64,000 nucleotides of DNA from Chitinophagales bacterium (GTDB lineage: Bacteria; Bacteroidota; Bacteroidia; Chitinophagales; LD1): contig JAEUUZ010000007.1 of the NCBI GenBank assembly GCA_016786765.1, forward strand, positions 34,030 to 98,029, in the 5' to 3' direction. Of this stretch, positions 9,419 to 17,864 are shown one piece after another. A program made the position numbers and the translations under genes. Below the pieces are notes generated by a model. That model was not told where the DNA came from. It searched no databases and worked only from the letters and a program-made list of their open reading frames with translations. Each line of letters opens with the position of its first letter. Within the stretch, counting starts at the first letter, position 1.

Positions 9419-9493
9419 GGGAGCTTAGCTCAGCTGGTTCAGAGCATCTGCCTTACAAGCAGAGGGTCACAGGTTCGAACCCTGTAGCTCCCA
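9419..9493 (+). tRNA. tRNA-Val (anticodon UAC)
   Basis: The acceptor stem GGGAGCT pairs with AGCTCCC. The D arm has GCTCAGCTGGTTCAGAGC. The anticodon stem TCTGC/GCAGA encloses the loop CTTACAA with anticodon TAC. The T arm ACAGG-TTCGAAC-CCTGT is canonical. The CCA end is not encoded (ACA follows). It marks the left edge of the accessory region and could be an integration site, but no second copy of its 3' end was seen in the window. Confidence 0.96.
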
Positions 9494-9504
9494 CACTGAA
9501 AATC

Positions 9505-9540
9505 AAGCGATTAGATTGAAAAATCTAATCGCTTCTTTAT
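9505..9540 (+). terminator. Hairpin terminator after tRNA-Val
   Basis: A 13-bp perfect stem (9505-9517 with 9522-9534) closes on a GAAA loop and is followed by CTTTATTT. It ends the tRNA transcript. Confidence 0.85.
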
Positions 9541-9899
9541 TTGTCGCAAGTAATTCGCAAGTATAGTTCCTCGCCATATGTATCCAAATGGTATCTTTTA
9601 CGCAAAAAAGAGCTATTCATAAAGAATAGCCCTTAGCGGCTGGGGTACGCCTTATAATACTTTATTAGTCTATTGGATAAGCTATAATCTGCTATTAAGG
9701 TTAGCCATATTATGATATATGACTAAGGGAAAAAACTAAATGTTTCTAGAGTGTGCTATTGATGTAAAAATCATAGCATAAGCCTATAAATAATGCAAGT
9801 AAAAGTACTTGACATTTGGATGAAAATGTGATAGGATATTAATAAGCAATTCTGCTTTTGCTTTCACCCAAAGCAATCAAATCCTTTAAACATAATAGC
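9541..9899. other. Intergenic region with an orphan minus-strand terminator-like hairpin
   Basis: No gene is visible. A hairpin at 9612-9630 (GCTATTC/GAATAGC, 5-base loop) has an A-run on its left, so it would act as a terminator for a leftward transcript, yet no leftward gene lies to its right here. It may be a remnant of earlier integrations next to the tRNA. A sigma-70-like promoter lies at its right end. Confidence 0.4.
9809..9837 (+). promoter_or_regulatory. Possible classical -35/-10 promoter (TTGACA-N17-TAGGAT)
   Basis: TTGACA at 9809-9814 and TAGGAT at 9832-9837 are 17 bases apart, the proteobacterial housekeeping pattern rather than the Bacteroidota one. It precedes the gene at 9900. 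A similar arrangement occurs ahead of the recombinase at 26139. Confidence 0.35.
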
Positions 9900-10406
9900 A
9901 TGCATGGAAGATCAATATCTTTTAATTTGTGTACGACATCTGTTATCAAAAATCTCGAGGTAATACATTACGGAAATAGCCATTTTGAAAAAGCTAAGTT
10001 TCAGCGCATTCAAAACTTTTCATTGGGTCATGAGCGAGGAGGAATTAAGCCTTTTGGAGGACTTTGGACTTCTCCAAAGTATTCAACATTATCATGGAGT
10101 GACTATTGCCAGTTGGAAGGACTTGAAACCTCTTTCTCCAGGAATTTATTTTGTGCAGTTTTTACTCTGGGAGCACAAGTTGCAGTTATAGATTCCTATA
10201 ATGACTTATGTAATCTTCCATTCCGATCTGATTCAATTTATGTGGATTGGGAAGAGGTCGCAAAATATGTTGATGCAATTTGGTTAACAGAAAAGGGACT
10301 AATAGAAACTTCTCTATCCAGACCTTATCACCTTTCTGGATTTGATTGCGAAACGGTTCTTATTATGAATTCCAATGCAATTGAACCTATAGGTAAGTCA
10401 TCTTAA
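9900..10406 (+). CDS. Conserved phage/plasmid-type protein of unknown function
   Basis: This 168-residue protein starts at the ATG at 9900; the longer frame begins only with TTG at 9858. It shows KPFGGLWTSPKYSTLSWSDYC in the middle and FDCETVLIMN at the end, a pattern I associate with short hypothetical proteins of phages and mobile elements. The combination of an N-terminal HYG-type strand and the GGLW.S block loosely recalls ADP-ribosyltransferase-fold proteins, but I cannot identify a catalytic triad, so that is speculation. It is followed by its own terminator overlapping the stop codon, so it is a single-gene unit. Confidence 0.65.
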   Translation: MHGRSISFNLCTTSVIKNLEVIHYGNSHFEKAKFQRIQNFSLGHERGGIKPFGGLWTSPKYSTLSWSDYCQLEGLETSFSRNLFCAVFTLGAQVAVIDSYNDLCNLPFRSDSIYVDWEEVAKYVDAIWLTEKGLIETSLSRPYHLSGFDCETVLIMNSNAIEPIGKSS

Positions 10407-10423
10407 TAAGATGACTTTTTTTA
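10395..10423 (+). terminator. Hairpin terminator overlapping the stop of the 9900 gene
   Basis: A 10-bp stem (10395-10404 with 10408-10417) is followed by seven T. The stem includes the last codons and the TAA. Confidence 0.85.
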
Positions 10424-10429
10424 TTTTGT

Positions 10430-11263
10430 ATGAAAATTACTCTCATGAAGTTTAATATAGATATGTCGTATGGGGATTTAGTTACTGAAACGACAAGAAA
10501 TATTGAGATTAAAGCAAGATCAATTGTTGGTCAAATAAAGGATGAGAACAACAATATAATTACATTAGGCAAGAGAATTGATATGCTGAAAAGTCAATTG
10601 GGAGACAAAGGCTCTTTAGCTTTTACTAATTGGGTAAAGGATAGAAACTTATATACTCACGGTATTATACATGATTTTGATAAAAGACAATTTATTGATA
10701 ATTACTATACACTTTCATCAGCATTAGAGCGAATACAAGACGTAAGAAACGAATCCTCATTGATAAGTAAAACATCTTTTTCGAGTTTAGTTAGAATGAA
10801 GTCTGTTTCATATTCAAACAATAGTAATGAGACTCTTTCTCCAACTCAAAAATGGTTGATGGCTCCATTTATGTTGTTGTATCTTTTTCTTGAAGATATA
10901 TTTAGTTTCGATGGACCTCGTATGATAATGGCAATTATAAGACTGTTTTTTATCGGAGTTCTCATGTGGATGTTTTTTATAGCTGTTTGGCCATTCATTT
11001 ATACACTTTACCCTCTTTACGCACTGATAATCTCCTTTTTTCAAAAAGTGTATACCAAAGTTTGGTTAGGTATTTCTGTATTGGGGACAACATATTCAAT
11101 TTTCAATTGGAAGACCGAGTGGTTAAGTTTTTCATTGTTAGAATATTTTCCAAGTTTTTCCACATGGCTCATATGGCTGTTCGCTATTAATGTAATATCA
11201 GGATTGGTAGCATTATTTATCCTTGTTCGACCATGGATTGAAAAGTTGGATAAAAAGAGTTGA
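10430..11263 (+). CDS. Multi-pass membrane protein of unknown function
   Basis: 277 residues. The N-terminal half (about 1-140) is soluble and polar with helical segments. The C-terminal half has hydrophobic stretches at about 144-155, 163-190, 192-204, 208-220 and 243-265, suggesting four or five membrane helices. No motif was recognised. It starts seven bases after a terminator and converges on the sigma-54 activator, ending four bases before that gene's stop, so it is probably independent cargo. Confidence 0.6.
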   Translation: MKITLMKFNIDMSYGDLVTETTRNIEIKARSIVGQIKDENNNIITLGKRIDMLKSQLGDKGSLAFTNWVKDRNLYTHGIIHDFDKRQFIDNYYTLSSALERIQDVRNESSLISKTSFSSLVRMKSVSYSNNSNETLSPTQKWLMAPFMLLYLFLEDIFSFDGPRMIMAIIRLFFIGVLMWMFFIAVWPFIYTLYPLYALIISFFQKVYTKVWLGISVLGTTYSIFNWKTEWLSFSLLEYFPSFSTWLIWLFAINVISGLVALFILVRPWIEKLDKKS

Positions 11264-11267
11264 GAAG

Positions 11268-12692
11268 TCACTTTAACTTACTTCGCACCGTATTGGGCTG
11301 CACCCCCAGTATCTCAGCTGTTTTACTGATGTTTTCTCCACTATCGGCAAACACTTTTCGCACATGCTGCCGAACTACATCTTCAAGTTTCAGAGAAGCC
11401 GATTTATGTGGATGCAGCAACCGAGCAGGCAGCGTAATTTTTTTTGACTGCGGCAAATACTCCGCCCAAATACCATAGATGATGTTTTGCATTTCCCGGA
11501 TGTTTCCCGGGTAATTGTAAGTCAAAAGCTTTTTCCTCGTAGTAGCATCGAGCTTAGGCTCTACCGCAGTTTTAAAATCTAGTTTTGCCTTTTGCCAAAG
11601 AAAATCAAAGAGACCTTGCTTGTCTTTAGGTGAGTAATGCTCAAGTGATGGTAAGTGTAACTCACAGGTAGATAACCGGTAATATAAATCAGCGCGATAT
11701 TTTTCTTCCATACTCATGCTGTAAATATCTTTGTTGGTAGCCGCTACCACACGCGCATTTATTTTCTTTGTTTTGGTTGCCCCAACAGGGAGTATTTCAT
11801 TTTTGGAGAGCACCCGCAGAAGCGTTTGTTGCATATAAGGCGATATGTCTCCAATCTCGTCTAAAAAGATAGTTCCGCCCTCTGCTTCTTCAAAAAGCCC
11901 CTTCTGGTCTCTATTCGCTCCGGTAAAGGCTCCTTCCACGTATCCAAAGAGACGACTTTCTAATAAATCATCTCTAAAAGCTGCACAGTTGATACTTACT
12001 ATTTTCTTTGAACTCCGATAGGATTTTTTATGCAGGTGTTCTGCCAGTAACTCCTTCCCGGTTCCTGTACTTCCTGTAATTAACACAGATACATCAGAAA
12101 GCGCTATTTGTGATGCTCTGCTGTAAATCGGGCGTAGGATATCTATATCGGCATGGGTAGCCCCAAAGACGGGTTTAGTATGCAAAGATTCTTTTACCAG
12201 TAAAGAAGATATATATCCTGTTTGCTCAGATGATATCCAAATTTGCTTAGACCCATTTCCTTTGTTGTCATTAGGCTTAACCGTCTGAAAGAGTCGCATG
12301 TCTAACCCAAGACTTATTTGAGCCAGATACCAAGCGAACTGCATAGCTGGAGTACCTGGCGAAATAAACACATCGATCTCATCATGCTTAAAGCGAGTGA
12401 GTAGCATGGTATTGATAGCATGACTTATTATCGAAGGACTAATGATATCATTGCCTTTAATGCCAAGCGCTACTTCAACAATCTTATGCTTATAAGTCTT
12501 ATGCAAGTGATTCACCAGTAGTTGATACTTGGTGTCTTCCGATGGATGAGATGCAGAGGTAAGTAGCACATGATAATCATAGTCATAAAACTGCTCATGC
12601 ACAACACAGTTTGGTCCTTCGGTATTCACTTCACCTTTGCTACCAATAAAGTCATGCATGGTAGCTGTCCACGAGAGAAGAATCTTAGCCAT
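11268..12692 (-). CDS. RtcR-type sigma-54-dependent activator with N-terminal CARF-like sensor domain
   Basis: 474 residues from the ATG at 12692. Residues 1 to about 165 form a Rossmann-like sensor with HVLLTSASHPSEDT and DVFISPGTPAMQFAWYLA; the SPGTPAM turn is typical of CARF domains, which bind cyclic or linear oligoadenylates and are known in RtcR. Residues about 170-400 are the AAA+ core: Walker A GSTGTGKE (187-194), the sigma-54 contact loop GAFTGA (234-239), Walker B GGTIFLDEIGD. The end (ISKTAEILGVQPNTVRSKLK) is a Fis-type HTH. No rtcA or rtcB is nearby. It is divergent from the mobilization operon, which has a sigma-54-like promoter in the shared gap. The activator class is sure, the CARF call good, the ligand unknown. 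Confidence 0.88.
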   Translation of the reverse strand: MAKILLSWTATMHDFIGSKGEVNTEGPNCVVHEQFYDYDYHVLLTSASHPSEDTKYQLLVNHLHKTYKHKIVEVALGIKGNDIISPSIISHAINTMLLTRFKHDEIDVFISPGTPAMQFAWYLAQISLGLDMRLFQTVKPNDNKGNGSKQIWISSEQTGYISSLLVKESLHTKPVFGATHADIDILRPIYSRASQIALSDVSVLITGSTGTGKELLAEHLHKKSYRSSKKIVSINCAAFRDDLLESRLFGYVEGAFTGANRDQKGLFEEAEGGTIFLDEIGDISPYMQQTLLRVLSKNEILPVGATKTKKINARVVAATNKDIYSMSMEEKYRADLYYRLSTCELHLPSLEHYSPKDKQGLFDFLWQKAKLDFKTAVEPKLDATTRKKLLTYNYPGNIREMQNIIYGIWAEYLPQSKKITLPARLLHPHKSASLKLEDVVRQHVRKVFADSGENISKTAEILGVQPNTVRSKLK

Positions 12693-12793
12693 TGGTACTT
12701 GCTTTTTTACAAAAGTATTCAAAAAATGATGTATAAAGTCAAATATTGAACATGGTAAAAAAATAAAACTATTGATTTTAAAGGGTTTTAGCG

Positions 12794-12810
12794 TTGGCAC
12801 GAATGTGGAA
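12794..12810 (+). promoter_or_regulatory. Candidate sigma-54 (-24/-12) promoter of the mobilization operon
   Basis: The 17 bases fit the sigma-54 consensus YTGGCACGRNNNTTGCW with a perfect -24 part (TTGGCACGA) and correct spacing, but the -12 part reads TGGAA instead of TTGCA. The start would fall near 12821, about 13 bases before the first mobilization gene. A small inverted repeat TCAA-N3-TTGA at 12739-12749, about 45 bases upstream, could be an activator site. The divergent gene encodes a sigma-54 activator, which supports the assignment; the -12 mismatch weakens it. Confidence 0.55.
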
Positions 12811-12833
12811 CTATACCATGTGAATCAAAATTG

Positions 12834-13142
12834 ATGAATATGGAACGAAAACAGCAATTCGGCACAAAGGGAGAAGTTATCAGCATTGAAAAATATGCCT
12901 TCATCGAACTTCTCGAACAGACCGTCCAGTATGTGAAAACATCACTTGGGCATGCAAAGGAAAACAAATGGATACCACCGGATGAGGCCAAACGCATGCT
13001 CGGTATTACCAGCAGTACCTCTCTACAAAAACTCAGAGACGAGGGCAAGATCAGATACTCGCAGCATATGCATAAGGTCATACTCTACGACCGGGATTCG
13101 ATTAACGACTATTTATCACTTCACGCTAAAGACACCTTTTAA
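12834..13142 (+). CDS. Helix-turn-helix DNA-binding protein (excisionase-like), first gene of mobilization operon
   Basis: 102 residues. The C-terminal half, WIPPDEAKRMLGITSSTSLQ followed by KLRDEGKIRYSQH and VILYDRDSINDYL, is the winged HTH_17/excisionase-type layout common in Bacteroidota mobile elements; the N-terminal half is a helical extension. Starts at 12834 and 12840 are both ATG; the first is given. It lies just downstream of the sigma-54-like promoter and two bases ahead of the next gene, so it is probably a regulator or directionality factor of the element. Confidence 0.75.
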   Translation: MNMERKQQFGTKGEVISIEKYAFIELLEQTVQYVKTSLGHAKENKWIPPDEAKRMLGITSSTSLQKLRDEGKIRYSQHMHKVILYDRDSINDYLSLHAKDTF

Positions 13143-13144
13143 TT

Positions 13145-13870
13145 ATGGAACCAATGCACGATACAGAGTTTGAAAAGGGCTACAACATGGCCTACTACTT
13201 AGAACAGTATGCTCCCGATATTTTAAAACGCGCCATGAAGGGACTAAATGGTGAACCGAAGGAGTTCTTTCAAGGGCTTGAACTGGGGCAAAAGGATGGG
13301 AGGAAAGCTATACGGGAACAAGACAAGAAGCAGCAGGCCGAAAAGGATAAGCAAGATCTAGAACGCCAAAGAATTGATCGGGATAGAGAAGCTACTTACA
13401 AGGACAAACTTCAAAAGATGGAGGAAAATCAAAAAATCGAAGCGCATATACATAGAGAGTTCGATGAAAATCCTTTTGAACAGGTTTTACTTAAAGCCCG
13501 CAGAGAGCAGAAACAGGAAAGAGAAGATAGCGAGCGAAGAGAACGACTAAAGAAGCAAACAAGAGCTAAGTATAGCGAAATGAGAATTGATGCCGCGAAG
13601 CTTAAAGAGCGTCAAGATGCTGACAAGAAGTATCTCGATGAGATAAAGCAAAAGTTTGAGGTAAAGCCCAAAAATGAAAACAACGCAGAAAAAACAATCA
13701 CAGAAAAAGTAGTTGCTCAGAATAAGACAACCGGAAAATCAACCGAGAGCCAAACTAAGATAAGTGACAAGATAGAAACTCGCATGCAGGAGATAGCTGA
13801 CATCAGAAATACTACGGAGTCAAGAGAACAAGAAAAATCAGAAGGACGTGACACTACAAAAAACAGGTAA
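13145..13870 (+). CDS. Charged coiled-coil protein of the mobilization operon
   Basis: 241 residues. After a folded-looking N-terminus (about 1-60) the chain is almost wholly Lys/Glu/Arg/Gln, consistent with a long coiled coil, and it ends in a disordered Thr/Ser/Glu tail. Many conjugation operons carry such a protein but I do not recognise a family. It follows the HTH gene by two bases, so translation is probably coupled. Confidence 0.6.
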   Translation: MEPMHDTEFEKGYNMAYYLEQYAPDILKRAMKGLNGEPKEFFQGLELGQKDGRKAIREQDKKQQAEKDKQDLERQRIDRDREATYKDKLQKMEENQKIEAHIHREFDENPFEQVLLKARREQKQEREDSERRERLKKQTRAKYSEMRIDAAKLKERQDADKKYLDEIKQKFEVKPKNENNAEKTITEKVVAQNKTTGKSTESQTKISDKIETRMQEIADIRNTTESREQEKSEGRDTTKNR

Positions 13871-14039
13871 CCCATTACAAAACACTAGACAACAAAAGCA
13901 TTGTGGTGTAGGATAGACTTACTACATAGACTTTTTCTTAGGCACAAGACCAAAGAAAAACCAAACGAGAAAACAGAAACAAAAACAGAAACAAAAGCAC
14001 AGCAAATCACAATTTAAGAACAACCAAAAACTAAATCAC

Positions 14040-14270
14040 ATGGAAAAAATAGTCAAACACATCGTCACCTCAGCCTACATAGGACTTGTGGTGTTTTTTA
14101 ATGGCACAGCATCGAGCCATCACTTCGCTAATACAATTAACCCCAAGTCGCTTTTACCCAAAACAAACCACGACTACTCGATAGTAGCAGGAGCAAAGAT
14201 AGAGCAGGGAACACTAAGAGTAAAACTACTCATCAACGGAGTTGCACTGCTTGATTACAAATTCAGTTAA
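14040..14270 (+). CDS. Small exported or membrane-tethered protein
   Basis: 76 residues with one hydrophobic stretch (VTSAYIGLVVFFNG) near the N-terminus, preceded by Lys residues, so a signal peptide or anchor is likely. The rest is polar and beta-like. It sits 37 bases before a larger membrane protein in the same operon. No family recognised. Confidence 0.5.
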   Translation: MEKIVKHIVTSAYIGLVVFFNGTASSHHFANTINPKSLLPKTNHDYSIVAGAKIEQGTLRVKLLINGVALLDYKFS

Positions 14271-14307
14271 ACCATCATTTTTTATTCATCATTTAAATTT
14301 CAATGTT

Positions 14308-15384
14308 ATGAACTTAACAAAAAACGTACAAACAAGACAGACGCCTACTACACTTGAAGAGCATCACCACATGCTCGTTGAAAAAGCAAAATCAGCAGGT
14401 AAGAAACTAGCTATTACTAACCTCCCATCATTGCAATCGGATGAAAAGCTCGAAGGATACATCCAAAGCATCAGAAGCAGCTATTCAGGACTGCTGGCAC
14501 AGGAGCAAAAGAGAAATCCGATTAATCAAAACGACATCGCAGAGATTGAGAGTAAATCTACCGAACAGAAATACGAGAAGCTCAGCGAGCGGTATACAGA
14601 GACTAAGAACCGACTTCGCCACGAGCAGCTCGAATACTCGGAAATGGATGACGATGATGCAAGACACAAAAGCACCTTTATTTTGTGGATAGGCGCAGCC
14701 TTACTTGCACTGCTAGAGAGTCTCTTTTCCTACAAAGCTTTCTCCATGCTCGATCTAGGCAACAATGCTACGCTACTCATATTACTAGTAACACTGACTA
14801 CAGCCTTTATACTACTTCCTAAAGCACTCAGATGGTGGTACGAAGAGTTTACTGTTGAGTCCCGCTACAAGCTCATATTAAATGTGATACCGATTCTGGT
14901 ATTGGGCTCAGCCTTTTTCATCTTCGGATTATTGAGAGCAAATTATCTAGCTTCACAGGGAGTATTTACGCTCGATGATAACGCAGGAGGCGGTACGTCC
15001 TTTACGGTGAGTCCATGGTACTTTATGGGTATCAATGCCTTTCTACTCCTTATCGGATACTTCATTGCCCACCAGTTCCCAACTAAGCAGCAAACAAATA
15101 ACCGCGCTGCACTGGAAAAGAAAGAAAAAGCTATCGCCAAACTAGAAAGCGATGTAGAGCGTATGGAACGTGAACTATCTGCTATGCCTGAGCGCGAAAA
15201 ACAAATACAAATCAGAACCTCGAACACCAATACCGGAAGACGGGATACCTATGTGCAGATCAACAACTTCTTTAAGGAAGCCATAGGAGCCTTTATTGAA
15301 GTGAACTGCACGTACCGAAGCGATGGACAGCGACCACGCTGCTTTGACGAACCGGTGATGGACTTAGAAAATCTCTTTATCTAA
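14308..15384 (+). CDS. Membrane protein with flanking coiled coils, mobilization operon
   Basis: 358 residues from the ATG at 14308 (the longer frame adds 22 codons overlapping the previous gene). A helical N-terminal part of about 120 residues is followed by membrane helices at about 126-150, 152-170, 192-212 and 235-256, then a coiled coil (EKKEKAIAKLESDVERMERE) and a small C-terminal domain. The layout suggests a scaffold at the inner membrane. It may serve DNA transfer with the coupling protein, which is inference from the operon. Confidence 0.6.
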   Translation: MNLTKNVQTRQTPTTLEEHHHMLVEKAKSAGKKLAITNLPSLQSDEKLEGYIQSIRSSYSGLLAQEQKRNPINQNDIAEIESKSTEQKYEKLSERYTETKNRLRHEQLEYSEMDDDDARHKSTFILWIGAALLALLESLFSYKAFSMLDLGNNATLLILLVTLTTAFILLPKALRWWYEEFTVESRYKLILNVIPILVLGSAFFIFGLLRANYLASQGVFTLDDNAGGGTSFTVSPWYFMGINAFLLLIGYFIAHQFPTKQQTNNRAALEKKEKAIAKLESDVERMERELSAMPEREKQIQIRTSNTNTGRRDTYVQINNFFKEAIGAFIEVNCTYRSDGQRPRCFDEPVMDLENLFI

Positions 15385-15417
15385 AACAAAATGTACATCC
15401 AATTCTTAAATACAAAA

Positions 15418-16176
15418 ATGAAAACGATTATGAAAAAACATCTCATGTTCTATATCCTTTTTGCGCTAGGCGCAGGAATGTTTTTAGGCTGCAATGACTC
15501 AGAGGCGAGTGGACTGTTCAAAGGTCCACCCTCTAAGGCAGTAACGCTACTATTTGATAACACAAGTCCAATGCTTGCTAAGCCAACACCGCAAGAAATT
15601 ACCCGACTGTTTGCTTTTAGTAACGATGATATCTACAACGGATATTCGCTAAGGATTAGACGACTAAGTACGGTAAACCTCACCGAGGTAAGCGATCAGG
15701 TGGTACCGGCAGAGCCTATGCTCACAGCAGAGCAGTTAAAACGAGTAGCTCTGATTAAGCATTTTCGTAAAAACATCATAGCAACTATTGATAGCCTGAC
15801 AAAGGAGAAGATTAGGGATGAAGGATCATCGGTCATTTACCGAACAATCGCCCAAGAACTCAATCATCTAACCGGCAGCAGAACAAGCCTCAAAATTGCC
15901 CTTATTTACTCCGATCTAACCGAGAACTCATCGGATGCCAACTTCTACGCTAAATCAAGCATTACGGAGCTAAAAACGAAGCCTCAGAAGGTAATAGATA
16001 GGCTACAGCAATCCGAACCGCTCCATGACCTCAAAGGTGTGAAGGTGTACTTCGTGTTTCGTCCAAAGACATACGGGGAGGAAGAACGCTTTAACGCCAT
16101 TGTTTCAATGTACAAGATGATGCTCGAAGCCAAGGGAGCACAGGTGATAGTTGGGGCTAATCTGGTTACGGAATAG
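15418..16176 (+). CDS. Lipoprotein with von Willebrand A-like fold, mobilization operon
   Basis: 252 residues from 15418 (a second ATG at 15430 is also possible). The N-terminus is a lipoprotein signal ending in the lipobox MFLGC. The mature part begins with KAVTLLFDNTSPM, resembling a degenerate MIDAS strand (D-x-T/S-x-S), and later KIALIYSDLTENSS, both as in vWA-like proteins. It may be a periplasmic or outer-membrane part of the transfer apparatus; the function is unknown. Confidence 0.6.
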   Translation: MKTIMKKHLMFYILFALGAGMFLGCNDSEASGLFKGPPSKAVTLLFDNTSPMLAKPTPQEITRLFAFSNDDIYNGYSLRIRRLSTVNLTEVSDQVVPAEPMLTAEQLKRVALIKHFRKNIIATIDSLTKEKIRDEGSSVIYRTIAQELNHLTGSRTSLKIALIYSDLTENSSDANFYAKSSITELKTKPQKVIDRLQQSEPLHDLKGVKVYFVFRPKTYGEEERFNAIVSMYKMMLEAKGAQVIVGANLVTE

Positions 16177-16215
16177 AAAGAATAAAACTATAGTTAAAGC
16201 TAAAACAGAAGTCAA

Positions 16216-16380
16216 ATGGAAACACAAGGTCACGTCATTAAGACAATGGGAACACTACTAAAAGGACTGTTCAAACTATCCCTATACCTTCTCTGGGGAG
16301 TAAGTAGAATCACAGAAGTATTCCTAACGGAACTTAACAAGCTACTCAAGCGAGTACTGGAGAAGAAGAAGGACAGCTAA
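16216..16380 (+). CDS. Small hydrophobic protein, mobilization operon
   Basis: A 54-residue reading frame starts METQGHVIKT and ends in a Lys-rich tail (RVLEKKKDS), with a hydrophobic middle (LLKGLFKLSLYLLWGV) long enough for one membrane helix. It fills the gap between the lipoprotein and the coupling protein on the same strand. Position and amphipathic composition support a real gene. Confidence 0.45.
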   Translation: METQGHVIKTMGTLLKGLFKLSLYLLWGVSRITEVFLTELNKLLKRVLEKKKDS

Positions 16381-16441
16381 AAAATTATCAAATCAAAACT
16401 TACCGATAACTAACGAACAACAAATATGCAAACCAAACACT

Positions 16442-17860
16442 ATGCAAGCCATCATTGATATACTGAGTTCAATCATCCGCGCAGTTTTTGAGTTCTTCCA
16501 TCTGGGGTACTCAATGACCGAGCCCCCTAAGCGAGACCCCACGCTTAGGGCTGAGTTTGAAATCGACCAACAACTACTTTCCATTTATCACGAAGGATTT
16601 TGTGTAGATGGCAAAAGAAGCCTCTCGCTCAAGGATTCATTCCGCCACATGGTGATCATCGGAAAAAGTGGAATTGGGAAATCCACTTCCACTTTCATTC
16701 CGAGCCTTTTAACCATGCACAGCTCCGGCTCTAGCCTCATTGTTCACGACCCATCGGGGGAACTATACAAAATATCTGCAGGGCATTTAAAGGCGCAGGG
16801 GTATAAAGTTCACATACTTAACTTCTCCGAGCCCAAACGTTCCGTTGGCTTTAATCCACTGGATAAGATAACAAGACCAAGTGATGTAGATAGACTGGGT
16901 AGCATGCTGGTAACAACATCCCTTAAACAAAGCGATCCGTTTTGGGATAACAGCGCAGTAAGCCTAGTAAAGATGTGTATAGGACTAGCACTCCATCTTC
17001 CAAAGCAGTACCGCAACTTGGCAAACGTACTACACTTAGTAAAACTGATGGGAGCTAATCCTAAGCGCATGGATGAACTCATGAGTCAGCATGCCGATGA
17101 CAAGCTCTTTATCGATTACAAAGCCTTTTTAGCGAATGACAGCAAAGTACAGAGCGGAATCATTGCAACCGCACTTGCAGCACTCAACATATTTTCAGAT
17201 GAGCAGGTGGCGCTTACTACGGCTCAGGATGGACTGGATTTTAAGCAACTACGGAAAAAGAAGATTGCCCTTTTTATCCAAAACAAAACTGCCGATCAGC
17301 AGTACTTAAATACCCTCATCTCGATATGGTTTGAGATGCTTTTTGCAAGCTTTATGGAAAAGCTGCCGGAGAAGGAGGATAAGTCGGTTTACATTCTGCT
17401 CGATGAAGCCGCATCGGGACTAAGGATGCCATCACTATCAAATGCCATAGCCCACCTGAGAAAATACAAGGTAGGAGTAGCTATGGGACTGCAATCCATA
17501 GAACAGCTTAAAGAAACATATGGAGACAATGATGCTACTACTATTTTATCGAACTGTTTTTTGCAGATGTACTTTTCTGAGCAGTCGCATAGCACGGCAA
17601 AGCTACTGGAAGAGATGCTCGGTAAGTATCACTATGAAGACAAGGATGGTAACAAAAACCTAATTAGAAACCTGATGGAAGCAAATGAGATTAGAATGCT
17701 CAAAAAAAACCGAGCCATTATCATAGCCGGCAATCAAAAGCCGATACTGGCGGAGCTCACTCCGTTTTATGACAGACTGTGGCTTAAACTGAGAGCGGGT
17801 CACAAAGAGCCGATTCAAATCGGAGTAGGACACATTGCAAGGTTAAACTATATCGAGTAG
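16442..17860 (+). CDS. TraG/VirD4-type conjugative coupling ATPase
   Basis: 472 residues. Walker A is GKSGIGKST (about residue 73) and Walker B VYILLDEAASG (about 317), with the TraG-type block SSLIVHDPSGELY and a C-terminal AIIIAGNQKPI. It links the relaxase-DNA complex to a secretion channel and pumps DNA with ATP. It is shorter than typical TraG (about 650-700) and its N-terminal membrane part is reduced to one hydrophobic segment (IIDILSSIIRAVFEFFHLGY). MobC and the relaxase follow directly. Confidence 0.88.
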   Translation: MQAIIDILSSIIRAVFEFFHLGYSMTEPPKRDPTLRAEFEIDQQLLSIYHEGFCVDGKRSLSLKDSFRHMVIIGKSGIGKSTSTFIPSLLTMHSSGSSLIVHDPSGELYKISAGHLKAQGYKVHILNFSEPKRSVGFNPLDKITRPSDVDRLGSMLVTTSLKQSDPFWDNSAVSLVKMCIGLALHLPKQYRNLANVLHLVKLMGANPKRMDELMSQHADDKLFIDYKAFLANDSKVQSGIIATALAALNIFSDEQVALTTAQDGLDFKQLRKKKIALFIQNKTADQQYLNTLISIWFEMLFASFMEKLPEKEDKSVYILLDEAASGLRMPSLSNAIAHLRKYKVGVAMGLQSIEQLKETYGDNDATTILSNCFLQMYFSEQSHSTAKLLEEMLGKYHYEDKDGNKNLIRNLMEANEIRMLKKNRAIIIAGNQKPILAELTPFYDRLWLKLRAGHKEPIQIGVGHIARLNYIE

Positions 17861-17864
17861 GGCT

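Noticed and set aside
9419..9493. tRNA-Val as a proven attachment site with a second direct repeat
   Set aside because: I did not find a second copy of the 3' end of the tRNA in the window, so the element's right end stays unknown.
11268..12692. Plain NtrC response regulator
   Set aside because: No receiver domain with phosphorylation Asp; the N-terminus looks CARF-like as in RtcR.
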